From: Phoronis australis
Lineage: Eukaryota; Phoronida; Phoronidae
Direction of reading: 5' to 3'
Length of the DNA: 62,000 nucleotides
Assembly: GCA_002633005.1 (NCBI GenBank)
Contig: NMRA01000056.1
Location: 961,521 to 1,023,520 of the forward strand
The first letter of the stretch is position 1, and each line of letters begins with the position of its first letter. A program made the position numbers and the translations under genes. The notes under the pieces were generated by a model that was not told the origin of the DNA, searched no databases, and saw only the letters and a list, made by a program, of their open reading frames with translations. Of the stretch, positions 42,850 through 53,170 are shown one piece after another.

Positions 42850-43650
42850 TCGCTGCAGCATTGCCTGATCTGCATGCAATGACAGGGTGTGACGTCACAG
42901 CAGCACTAGTGTATAGGAAAGGGAAAGTGAGGCGTCTGGAAATCCTGATGAGAGACTCATCTGGGACACTTATCAGCTTCTTCTCAGAGTTAATAAGTGT
43001 AGATGTCCTAGACGGACGAAAGTTAGAATACATATGCCTCCTATTTAATGAAGGGAGGAGTCAAAGATGTCAATAAAGCAAGATATCTGAAATTAATAGA
43101 GTTGACTGGAAAAATAAACAAGGTAATAACTGTAATAGATAAAATATAGTTCATAAAAGCAACGAAAATAATTTCAAATGTTTTCATAGTGTTGAACCAA
43201 AACGCCCAGTTTCACGTCATACTTAAAAACAGTAAATGGTGATGAGATTGTTTTATGTTTTTGTTCGTCAGCTTTTAGAGAATTGGTCCCTCCTCAATAA
43301 AATTTTCTCATTATTTATTTCAGGAAAAGCCGATGTCCAACGTCAAGAAGATTGACTGCGCATTGCTTCCTCCTTGCCGAAAGACACTATTGAACGAGCT
43401 CATTATGTTGCCTTGCTCTGGGGCCAAGTGGATTCGGTTTGGATCCTCTTACCTACGGTTGGAAGGTATAAGATGGATACTACACTCCCAAATGGTTTTG
43501 TGGATCTGTCGTTCCTGATGTCCTTTTTGAAGGTGCTGATCTTTTACAAGAAAACCAAGCCGATCAAGAGGTAGAGGAAATGGGTTATGACGAAACAAGC
43601 GAGCCCGAATCAAGCTGGAGTAGCAGTGACGAATCTGATATTGAAACGTA
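42850..43650 (+). pseudogene. Relic of a transposon-associated invertebrate ORF
   Basis: Spaced fragments in three frames match an ORF family repeated widely in marine invertebrate genomes. PDLHAMTGCDVTAAL and YRKGKVRRLEILM correspond to the usual LPGLHAFTGCD...GKGK block. GGVKDVNKARYLKL follows after a frameshift near 43045. After a possible intron (GT at 43123, AG ending about 43322), LLPPCRKTLLNE and then, after another shift, ERAHYVALLWGQ match the LPPCR...RANY..LW block. At least two frameshifts make it inactive. The family's biochemical role is not known to me. Confidence 0.6.
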
Positions 43651-43740
43651 TTAAAAACTAACAAGAAACTACTGTTGACATTAAACATATAGTATGTAGC
43701 TTGATGTTCTTGTCGATACAGTGATTTTAATTATCTGTTA

Positions 43741-44058
43741 CTATGCTGTTTGAAAGTGTTGCTCTATTTCATGTAGTTTATTTTGATTAAAGAAGGTTTT
43801 TAAAAACACGTCTGTTACTTTTCTTTCAACGTATTGTTTAGTAGTCAATGGGATGAAAGGGCTCCTTGGAAATAATTTTCGTGGTTCCATGTGTTGTCTC
43901 TGACGAATCCTTTCTGCTGGCAATTTCGATAGCGTGTTATATTTTAAACAATCTGCGTTCTTAAACTTCACTAAGTGAGTTGGTTTTAAACAGTACCTGG
44001 TATCCCAAAGTTTTACTGTTATCAGGTACTTTCCAAAATTCTTACTGTCCGCCATCAT
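43741..44058 (-). CDS. 105-aa ORF of unknown function inside the transposon block
   Basis: A complete ATG-to-stop frame (start MMADSKNFGKY, end IEQHFQTA) on the minus strand, with three clustered ATG codons. Composition is basic and soluble, with no membrane segment or recognised motif. It sits between the relic at 42850-43650 and the duplicated block starting at 44126 and faces the opposite way. It may be the 3' exon of a transposon protein or chance. I do not recognise it. Confidence 0.3.
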   Translation of the reverse strand: MMADSKNFGKYLITVKLWDTRYCLKPTHLVKFKNADCLKYNTLSKLPAERIRQRQHMEPRKLFPRSPFIPLTTKQYVERKVTDVFLKTFFNQNKLHEIEQHFQTA

Positions 44059-44430
44059 TCATTTGACAACCAGTGTGAGAGCTCAGTATACGCAAAAGTA
44101 TAAACTCGGTATCTAATATGTCATATATCTTCAAAATTATTCACCGGTAGTTGAGATTTCTTGGGCTGGCGAGCACAACCCACATTGGGTTTTAACTGTT
44201 ATAGCGTATTTGGTAACCAGTAACATCTATTTGAATCACATGGAATTGTTTATTGTGGTACCCCGAATGAGCACAATTTGTTGTCTGTCATGGGTCATCT
44301 GATGGATTATTGGTTTTAAAGTAAAGTGCCACCCGATTTAATTAGTCCTTTTTACCGTCTTAATCGGTCTATATCCACATTGCCTCTTATACGGTCGACC
44401 TCACCTTGCCGAGATGTGTCGCGTTAACCT

Positions 44431-44700
44431 GTGAGGAAGGTGAGAAGCGACGCAGTGACGTCAGTGGTTCGTCTGCAGAATGATTGCCGCTACACTGCGG
44501 TGCATCGGTTCCCGCTTGTCCGAACTATGAAGTCGTTTTTTCGACTTCCTCGAGAGCCTGAAATGCTTAGGACGTGGGTCGCGGTAGTGAAGAATGAAAG
44601 GTATGCTGTTAATAGCAAACTGAGGCCGTGGAACATCTCCGTGTCTGTGGCCGGCATTTCGTAGACCTTCGACGTATTCCACTCAGCTTACCAAAGAACT
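44431..44700 (+). pseudogene. THAP-domain relic in unit 1, broken
   Basis: SFFRLPREPEMLRTWVAVVK is readable, but 20 bases present in unit 2 (48674-48693) are absent before it, which shifts the frame of the first cysteine region. The segment after VAVVKNERYAVNSK is also shifted, so the closing C-x2-H is lost. Confidence 0.7.
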
Positions 44701-44718
44701 CTCCATACGTTCCGTTGC

Positions 44719-45024
44719 CTATGCATGTTCACGGCGCTTCTCTAGTATTTCTTGATCAGTGTATTCCGGTTCGAACTGATAGCCTGTGAAACCTAACGAT
44801 CCGACCGCGGTGAAGTCTTCGTCGGATGAGCTCTTGATTAATTGTTGCCGGTGTCGCTTGAAATTTCTTCCCAATCCGACTTTGCGCATGCGCACTGGAT
44901 TGGCCAGGTTGGCATCCGGTCTTGAGAGCGTGAAATATCTTCTCAGGGCACTTCTGTACGCTACTGTGAGACAGTTGAGTCGTTGTCTGCTACGAACACG
45001 AATATTCCAGACGTTTTTTTGCAA
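44719..45024 (-). pseudogene. Minus-strand ORF with a YQFEPEYTDQE motif
   Basis: A 101-aa frame ending FTGYQFEPEYTDQEILEKRR. The YQFEPEY motif resembles the start of P2X7-like transposon-associated ORFs in invertebrates, recalled without a search. It overlaps the end of the THAP relic on the other strand. The equivalent frame in unit 2 is interrupted soon after YTHQEAP, which argues against function. Confidence 0.35.
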
Positions 45025-45797
45025 AGATGCATGATCTCAAGTATAGTGAGAGTGACGTGAAGGTTGCCTTATAGACGTTTATTATTCTGCGTTCTCACTG
45101 AGTGTTTCAAAATGAATTATTCTCATCCTAACCAATGCTTATATGAAACTGAAACAAAGTCTGTCTCATTAGATACAATCTGTAATGCAATAAGTTGGAG
45201 TGCTCGTGAGTGCAAATGTTTTGAGAAGCCATCTTATGAATGAACCACTGCGTTACCGGCTTTTGATGCCAGCACCGAGGTTGTGTCAGCGCATGAATTC
45301 AATGAAGTTGTTGTGAAACAATTACTGGATTTTATATGCTATGGTCACATGTTAGGTGAATCTTTATTTAGAAATACAACTACATTTTGAGTCAAATCAT
45401 TGTTACTGTACAACCTTTGCCCTGACGGTCTGTGGAAGGGGAACTTCGCGGCCCCCGACAAGTAAGTAGATTTTCAGATTCGTGGCTAATTCACATAAAT
45501 AATTATGTGCACATTATTTCTTTGGCTCCTTATTATAGTCTTTTCGTGACTGGAGGTTTAGTTTCCAACTCAAGCTGGTTTATGTTCGTGCCAGTCCCGG
45601 CGGACGCGACGGGCTTGATCGGGTTCCGAGCCACTCTGGCCGGGATAACAAACGTTTTGTGTGTTTAGAACTAAAAAAAAATCACAAGTTTAAACAACAC
45701 AGATGTAGGTTCTCCTGTCTGTATTTCACGGAAGAATACTTCGAATTTATCTCCGAACAGACCCCATGCTCCTGCTACGGCATTACCCTTGGTAAAT

Positions 45798-45995
45798 CAG
45801 TTTTGGTTGGTACCTCGAATATCTAGCTAGCTCATTTTTGGGCTCTTTGTAAGGCCCCCAGGAGTCACACCCAAAGTGCAGACAACGGCAGACGTCCATT
45901 TCTGTACATACTGAGGTGGACTTTAAATGCTCCCGTGGTCAGATGTTGGTACCTCGTTCATGTATACTAAGTGCTCTGGGTTGCCGGTCTAAATG
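45798..45995 (-). mobile_element. Right-end remnant of the large transposon in unit 1
   Basis: Reverse complement of 41455-41640, from GGTACCTCGAATATCTAGC to GCTCTGGGTTGCCGGTCT. The inner 964 bases carried by unit 2 are missing here. Confidence 0.8.
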
Positions 45996-47880
45996 TTGTC
46001 AGACTGACAAATTTCCCAGTGATCGCCAATGGTTTGGCGGATGATACAAACGGAACTGCCACAAACAGAAACCAACCTTTATCCTTGGTTAGTTATTACT
46101 AATTAGTCATGAGAATGTAATGTCTTAGAATATATGTGACAAACAGAGTTATATCAAAGTAACATGTGGGTGAGACTTTTTGTTTATGGATGTGACTAAA
46201 TTGATTTAAATTTCTTCCAGTGTTTTTCCATTGGATGCTGCCTTGTCCAAATTGCTCTCGTTTTGTCTATATTTTTTGTGATTTTTGTCCGTTTCTGGGA
46301 AGAAGGCAATTTCCTATTTACCCATAGCACGAGTTACAGAGTCATCGATAACAACATCCCACTAACCGTATAGTAGGCATTAGGTAGGACAGTTTTCGGC
46401 GTTGGGGTGGGGAAGCGGAAAAAGTCTCCATTGACAGTAATTTGACCGCAGCTAACTCATATTACTCGTGAAACAAAAATTTTAACCAGATCTTGTGTAT
46501 TCTTGTGTATCTCATGACTGGGATCGTTTAAGTCATGACTAAAGAGCTGTAGGCTTTATATAAGTCAATCAACTAGAGCCTTGATAAAATCCCAATTATG
46601 CAAATGAAATGACTGGCTGAAAGGTGACTATGGCAAATCGATCCCTAGTCATATCTTCGTCATAATTACAATGGTTCTTTAACGTGACTAATACTACACG
46701 ACTAATATTTTACTAAAATATGCCTAACCTAAGGTAAGGGAAACCAAATAGAACTGTACAAACGTGGGCAGATGTCTCGACGTTACTGACAGGATCACAT
46801 TTGTTAAATTTTATGAAGCTGTATTAAGGACCTTTACAGACATTGAGGCTCACTCAACTTGAAAGTTAAGGCTTACTAGTCTAACGTGGACTGACGATTC
46901 CGTATTGCACGAGACCTGGGCAGAGTTCAGTAACGCTAGGATCGACCTACGCTAGGACCTCGCTAAAATCTAGCCATAATCCCGTGTTCCCGTTGAAAAT
47001 ACACGCCAATAGCATACTCTCACGTAATCTCGCGAAGTCATTGCTTTTTAGCGAGGTCGTAGCGTTACTGAACGGTTGGCATGCGCTGCTCGCAGGTAAT
47101 AATAAAGCTGCCATATATTGGTGACGGCGTTTTTCCCCAAACCGAGCCTAGAGTCGTCTCATCAGAAGAACTTACGGGCCCGGCTTGCATAAGACTACAT
47201 TCCGGTAGGCCTACACAGAATAGCCAACTGCAGCGGCGTTACATTATCCCTCGTTAAACAATGCCTTAGACGTCTTGCAACAATCAAACTGGTATCCGGC
47301 TGATAACTCAGACAAGATTAATAACAATAATTGTCCATTATTAAGTTATTTTTTGATGCTTCGCCTCGTTTTATTTTCTTGGGTCGCTGCATGGTTTTGA
47401 TGTTGTTAACGGAAATGGCCATCTTGGTATAATATTATGAGATAGATTTTAGGGAGAGCCATAAGTCCCGCAATTCGATTTTCCGTATTTAGCTAGGACT
47501 TACAGGGAAACACAGCTTAAACAAAAGACGGTTTATCTCTGTTTTAAATCAGAGAATGCTCTGTCTAGTTGACTTTATCATCCCCGTTTGATACTCAATC
47601 TCACTCCAGGAATTTCATAGAATCATGCACAATCAGCAAATTTGTATGAGTTGCTGGTCTAATGTCATACAGCCACACGGACAGCTGTGATCAACAGAAA
47701 GCAGCTTAATTAGGCAAACCTGCTCACTGCATAAGCATAGCAACTGGACTACTTACAAATTGGACACAATGGTAAGCCTACTGTTGGTTTTCTTAATTGT
47801 TCGAAATATTCGACAAAAGACTCTTCGAAACACAAATCGTGTCACAGATTTCAAAACATTATACATACTTACAATATAGC
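45996..47880. other. Flanking DNA in unit 1, no gene recognised
   Basis: No coding exon is recognised with confidence. A weak exon candidate lies at the right edge beside the gap, on the minus strand. Confidence 0.4.
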
Positions 47881-47960
47881 TGCCGCTTTGGTAAATACTC
47901 CACCCAGCATAAAATTTATAGACACCAAGAATCCAAACTTCCGTGTTTCAGTTTTCAGAG

Positions 47961-48280
47961 NNNNNNNNNNNNNNNNNNNNNNNNNNNNNNNNNNNNNNNN
48001 NNNNNNNNNNNNNNNNNNNNNNNNNNNNNNNNNNNNNNNNNNNNNNNNNNNNNNNNNNNNNNNNNNNNNNNNNNNNNNNNNNNNNNNNNNNNNNNNNNNN
48101 NNNNNNNNNNNNNNNNNNNNNNNNNNNNNNNNNNNNNNNNNNNNNNNNNNNNNNNNNNNNNNNNNNNNNNNNNNNNNNNNNNNNNNNNNNNNNNNNNNNN
48201 NNNNNNNNNNNNNNNNNNNNNNNNNNNNNNNNNNNNNNNNNNNNNNNNNNNNNNNNNNNNNNNNNNNNNNNNNNNNNNNN
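47961..48280. other. Assembly gap (320 N) between duplicated units
   Basis: The gap separates two nearly identical blocks. Its left edge matches 53078 and its right edge matches 44126, so it sits precisely at the joint of the duplication. Confidence 1.
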
Positions 48281-48624
48281 TATATTTTCAAAATTATTCA
48301 CCAGTAGTTGAGATTTCTGGGGCTGGCGAGCACAACCCACACTGGGTTTTAACTGTCATAGCGCATTTAGTTTGAATCACATGGAATTGTTTATTGTGGT
48401 ACCCCGAATGAGCACAATTTGTTGTCTGTCATGGGTCATCTGATGGATTATTGGTTTTAAAGGAAAATGCCACCCGATTTAATTAGTCTTTTTTACCGTC
48501 TTAATCGGTCTATATCCACATCGTCTCTTATACGGTCGACCTCACCTTGCCGAGAGGTGTCGCGTTAACCTGTGAGGAAGGTGAGAAGCGACGCAGCGAC
48601 GTCAGTGGTTCGTCTGCAGAATGA

Positions 48625-48951
48625 TTGCCGCTACACTGCGGTGCATCGGTTCCCGCTTGTCCGAACTATGAAGCTGCGAAGAAAGCGGGTATATCGTTTT
48701 TTCGACTCCCTCGAGAGCCTGAAATGCTTGGGAAGTGGGTCGCGGTAGTAAAGAATGAAAGTTATGCTGTTAATAGCAAGTATGAGGCCGTGAAACATCT
48801 CCGTGTCTGTGGCCGGCATTTCGTTGACAGTGATTTCTTTGACGAATTCCAGCTTACCAAAGAACTATCCATACGTTCCGTTGCCTATGCATGTTCACGG
48901 CGCTTCTTGATGAGTGTATTCCGGTTCGAACTGATAGTCTGTGAAACCTAA
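48625..48951 (+). pseudogene. THAP-type zinc-finger relic in unit 2
   Basis: About 108 codons open with no ATG at the start. The C2CH pattern is recognisable: HCGASVPACPN, ISFFRLPREPEM, KWVAVVKN and VCGRHFVDSDFF. The first cysteine pair is spaced more widely than usual. THAP domains bind DNA and occur in P-element-type transposases and proteins derived from them. No transposase catalytic region follows. Probably a transposon remnant. Confidence 0.6.
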
Positions 48952-50289
48952 CGATCCGACCGGTGAAGTCTAGCTTCGTCGGATGAGCTCTTGATTATTT
49001 GGTGCCGGTGTCACGTGAAATTTCTTCCCCGTGAAATTTCTTCCCAATCCGACTTTGCGCATGCGCAGATTGGCCAGGTTGGCATCCGGTCTTGAGATCG
49101 TGAAATATCTTCCCAGGACACTTCTATGCATGATCTCAAATACAGTGAGAGTGACGTGAAGGTTGCCATATAGACCTTTATTATTCTGCGTTCTCAGTGT
49201 TTCAAAATGAATTATTCTCATCCTAACCAATGCTTATATGAAACTGAAACAAAGTCTGTCTCATTAGATACAATCTGTAATGCAATAAGTTGGAGTGCTC
49301 GTGAGCCTGATGGCAGTGTTTTGAGAAGCCAGCTTATGAATAAACCACTGCGTTACCGGCTTTTGATGCCAGCACCGAGGCTGTGGTGAGCGCATGAATT
49401 CAGTGTTTCTGACAGAAAGCTGTTGTGAAACAATTACTCGATTTTATATGCTATGGTCACATGTTAGGGGAATCTTTATTTAGAAATACAACCACATTAT
49501 TCAAATCATTGTTACTGTACAACCTTTGCCCTGACGGTCTGTGGAAGGGGAACTTTCGTGGCCCCCGACAAGTAACTTGAAGTAGATTTTCAGTTTCGTG
49601 GCTAATTCACATAAATAATTATGTGCACATTATTTCTTTGGCTCATTATTATAGTCTTTTCGTGACTGGAGGTTTAGTTTCCAACTCAAGCTGGTTTATG
49701 TTCGTGCCAGTCCGACGGGCCTGATCGGGTTCAGATCGAGCCACTGGCCGGTATAACGAGTCAGCCCGCCCGCGACGGGCCTGATCGGCTTCCGAGCCAC
49801 TGGCCGGGATAACAAACGTTTTGTGTGTTTAGAACTAAAAAAAATCACGAGTTTAAACAACACAGATGTAGGTTCTCCTGTCTGTATTTCACGGAAGAAT
49901 ACGTCGAATTTATCTCCGAACAGACCCCATGCTCCTGCTACGGCATTACCCTTGGTAAATTGGCCTGCCGAACTTAGTAGGCTACGGTGAGTCCAAATAC
50001 CAGTAAATCCGTAACAGCGAAATAAAACAACACGTTTTATAAGAACTCAGTGTATTTTTAAGGGTTTTACATCGAAGTTTGATGATTTATTGGTGTTAAA
50101 CGATGAATTCAGGCGATAAGCTGACACCACTAACCCGTGTTGTGAACTGCGGAACAGACTGCGTGTGAAACCAATTACGTCGTTGGATAATTTCAACACC
50201 TCTGTCTGCCGTCAGGTGTGAGGTAACGCAACTGAACGTGCCGTTATCGAGTAGAACTACTCAGTCGATCTATGAAATTGATACAAAAT

Positions 50290-51150
50290 AGGTTGTTTTT
50301 TGGGTGGCATTCTCTTTTAAGTCAGTTTTAGCCGGTATCTAATGTACCTCAAAGTTTCGATAGCATGTACTGTGGTTGAGATTTTTTGAGGGTTTCTGCC
50401 AGCGGGCACAATCCATGAGAGTCGTATTTTGTCTGTCATACGGCATTTATTGACCTGTGACCCTCATGGAATTCAGGGTTTTGTGTGCAGGAATCTCGAA
50501 TGTATGTGCTAGCTCATTCTTGTGGGGGTCCTTTTTTGGTTTCTGCCGAACCCATTTCAGAGTGCAGTTTGTCTGTCATGGGTCATTCAATGTTCAGTGC
50601 GATACTATTGTTCATTTAAAATCAGTTTTGGCCGGTACCTCGAAAATCTAATCTAGTTCAAATTTTGATGGCATACCGTGGTTGAGATTTTTGGGGGTTT
50701 CTGCCGGGCACAATCCAGAGTGTAATTTGTCGGTCATAGGGCATTTAGCGATCTGTGACATATGTATTGAATCATATGGAATTGGTTTTGTGTGGTACCT
50801 CGAATGTATGTGCTAGCTCATTTTGGGGGGTCCTTTTTTGGTTTCTGCCCTACCCATTCCAGAGTGCAATTTGTCTGTCATGGGTCATTCGGTGTTCAGT
50901 GCGGTACTGTTGTTCATTTTAAATCAGTTTTGGTTGGTACCTCGAATATCTAGCTAGCTCATTTTTGGGCTCTTTGTAAGGCCCCCAGGGGTCACACCCA
51001 AAGTGCACTACACTACCTGTAGTGCACTTTGGGTAACGGCAGACGTCCATTTCTGTACATACTGAGGTGGACTTTAAATGCTCCCGTGGTCAGATGTTGG
51101 TACCTCGTTCATCTATGCTAAGTGCTCTGGGTTGCCGTTCTAAATGTTGT
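50290..51150 (-). mobile_element. Right subterminal array of the large transposon in unit 2
   Basis: Reverse-complement counterpart of 41453-42345. Units show GGTTTCTGCCGGGCACAATC, CATTCAATGTTCAGTGCG and CAGTTTTGGCCGGTACCTCG in the opposite order. The outer boundary is near 51147, where similarity to the left end (ATTTAGAACGGCAACCCAG) stops. Confidence 0.8.
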
Positions 51151-52980
51151 CAGACTGACAAATTTCCCAGTGATCGCCAATGGCGGGTTTGGCGGATGAT
51201 ACAAGCGGAACTGCCACAAACAGAAACCAACCTTTATCCCTGGTTAGTTATTACTAATTAGTCATGAGAATGTAATGTCTTAGAATATATGTGACAGACA
51301 GAGTTACATCAAAGTAACATGTGACTTTTTGTTTATGGATGTGACTAAATTGATTTGAATTTCTTCCAGTGTTTTTCCATGGGATGCTGCCTTGTCCAAA
51401 TTGCTCTCGTTTTGTCTATATTTTTCGTGATTTTTGTCCGTTTCTGTGAAGAAGGCAATTTCCCTATTTACCCAGAGCACACGTTACAGCGTCATTGATA
51501 ACAACCACTAACCGTATAGTAGGCATTAGGTAGGACAGTTTTCGGCGTTGTGGTGGGGAAGCGGAAAAAGTCTCCACTGACAGTAATTTGACCGCAGCTA
51601 ACTCATATTACTTGTGAAACAAAAATTTTAAGCAGATCTTATGTATTCTTGTGTATCTCATGACTGAGATCGTTTAAGTCATGGCTAAAGAGCTGTAGGC
51701 TTTATATTAGTCAATCAACTAGAGCCTTTGATAAATCACAATTTGCAAATGAAATGACTGGCTGAAAGGTGACTATGGCAAATCGATCCCTAGTCATATC
51801 TTCGTCATAATTACAATGGTTCTATAATGTGACTAATACACGACTAATTTTATACTAAAATATGCCTAACTTAAGGTAAGGGAAACCAAATAGAACTGTA
51901 CAAACGTGGGCAGATATCTCGACGTTATTGACAGGATCACATTATGAAGCTGTATTAAGGACCTTACAGATATTGAGGCTCACTCAACTTGAAACTTAGG
52001 GCTTTCTAGTCTAACGTGGACTGACGATTCGGTATTGCACGAGACCTGGGCAGAGTTCAGTAACGCTAGGATCGACCTACGCTAGGACCTCGCTAAAATC
52101 TAGCCATAATCCCGTGTTCCCGTTGAAAATACACGGCAATGGCATACTCTCAAGTAATCTCGCGAAGTATTGCTTTTTAGCGAGGTCGTAGCGTTACTGA
52201 ACGGTTGGCACTACTCGCAGGTAATAATAAAGCTGTCATATATTGGTGACGGCGTTTTTCCCCAAACCCAGCCTAGAGTCGTCTCATCAGAAAAACTTAC
52301 GGGCCCGGCTTGCATAAAACTATATTCCGGTAGGCCTACACAGGATAGCCAACTGCAGCGGCGTTACATTATCACGCGTTAAACAATGCCTTAGACATCT
52401 TGCAACAATCAAATTGGTATCCGGCTGATAACTCAGACAAGATTAATAACAATAATTGTCCATTATTAAGTTATTTTTTAATGCTTCGCCTCGTTTTATT
52501 TTCTTGGGTCGCTGCATGGTTTTGATGTTGTTAACGGAAATGGTCATCTTGGTATATTATGAGATAGATTTTAGGGAGAGCCAAAAGTCCCAATTCGATT
52601 TTCCGTATTTAGCTAGGACTTACAGGGAAACACAGCTTAAACAAAAGACGGTTTATCTCTGTTTTAAATCAGAGAATGCTCTGTCTAGTTGACTTTATCA
52701 TCCCCGTTTGATACTCAATCTCACTCCAGGAATTTCATAGTCACAATCAGCAAATTTGTATGAGTTGCTGGTCTAATGTCATACAGCCACACGGACAGCT
52801 GTGATCAACAGAAAGCAGCTAAATTAGGCTAACCTGCTCACTGCATAAGCATATCAACTGGACTACTTACAAATTGGACACAATGGTAGGCCTACTGTTG
52901 GTTTTCTTAATTATTCGAAATATTCGACAATTAAAAGACTCTTCGAAACACAAATCGTGTCACAGATTTCAAAACATCAT
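51151..52980. other. Flanking DNA in unit 2, no gene recognised
   Basis: Matches 45996-47860 of unit 1. No coding exon recognised. Confidence 0.4.
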
Positions 52981-52989
52981 ACATACTTA

Positions 52990-53170
52990 CAATATAGCTG
53001 CAGCTTTGGTAAATACTCCACCCAGCATAAAATTTATAGACACCAAGAATCCAAACTTCCGTGTTTCAGTTTTCAGAGCAATTTGATAAGTTCCTCCTCC
53101 GACATCCTTGCCAGCACGGTGACATAGCCATTATGTGCGGGAATTCCAGTAGATTACGGCTAGCTAACAC
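52990..53170 (-). other. Weak exon candidate with strong splice donor
   Basis: On the minus strand a short open stretch (FGFLVSINFMLGGVFTKAAA) ends at GCTATATT|GTAAGTATG, a good donor. A TATAAA lies just before an ATG (MLGGVFTKAAA). The same sequence is in unit 1 at 47870-47960. No family is recognised and no following exon is found. Confidence 0.2.

Larger units (their letters stand above)
44126..47960. repeat. Duplication unit 1 (3.8 kb, ends at gap)
   Basis: From TATATCTTCAAAATTATTCA to GTGTTTCAGTTTTCAGAG this is nearly identical, in the same order and orientation, to 48281-53078. It stops exactly at the N gap. Differences are substitutions, small indels and one missing 964-base block at 45797. 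It contains a broken THAP relic (44431-44700), the transposon's right-end remnant (45798-45995) and 2 kb of flanking DNA. Confidence 0.95.
48281..53078. repeat. Duplication unit 2 (4.8 kb)
   Basis: Same-strand copy of 44126-47960, longer by 964 bases at 49961-50924. After 53078 the sequence continues into unique DNA, whereas unit 1 is cut by the gap at the matching base. The 5' part of the transposon (42850-44125) is not repeated. Confidence 0.95.

Noticed and set aside
45432-45760. Possible second THAP-like segment (CLYFTEEYFEF)
   Set aside because: The putative zinc ligands fall in different frames and no tryptophan core is visible; too degraded to call.
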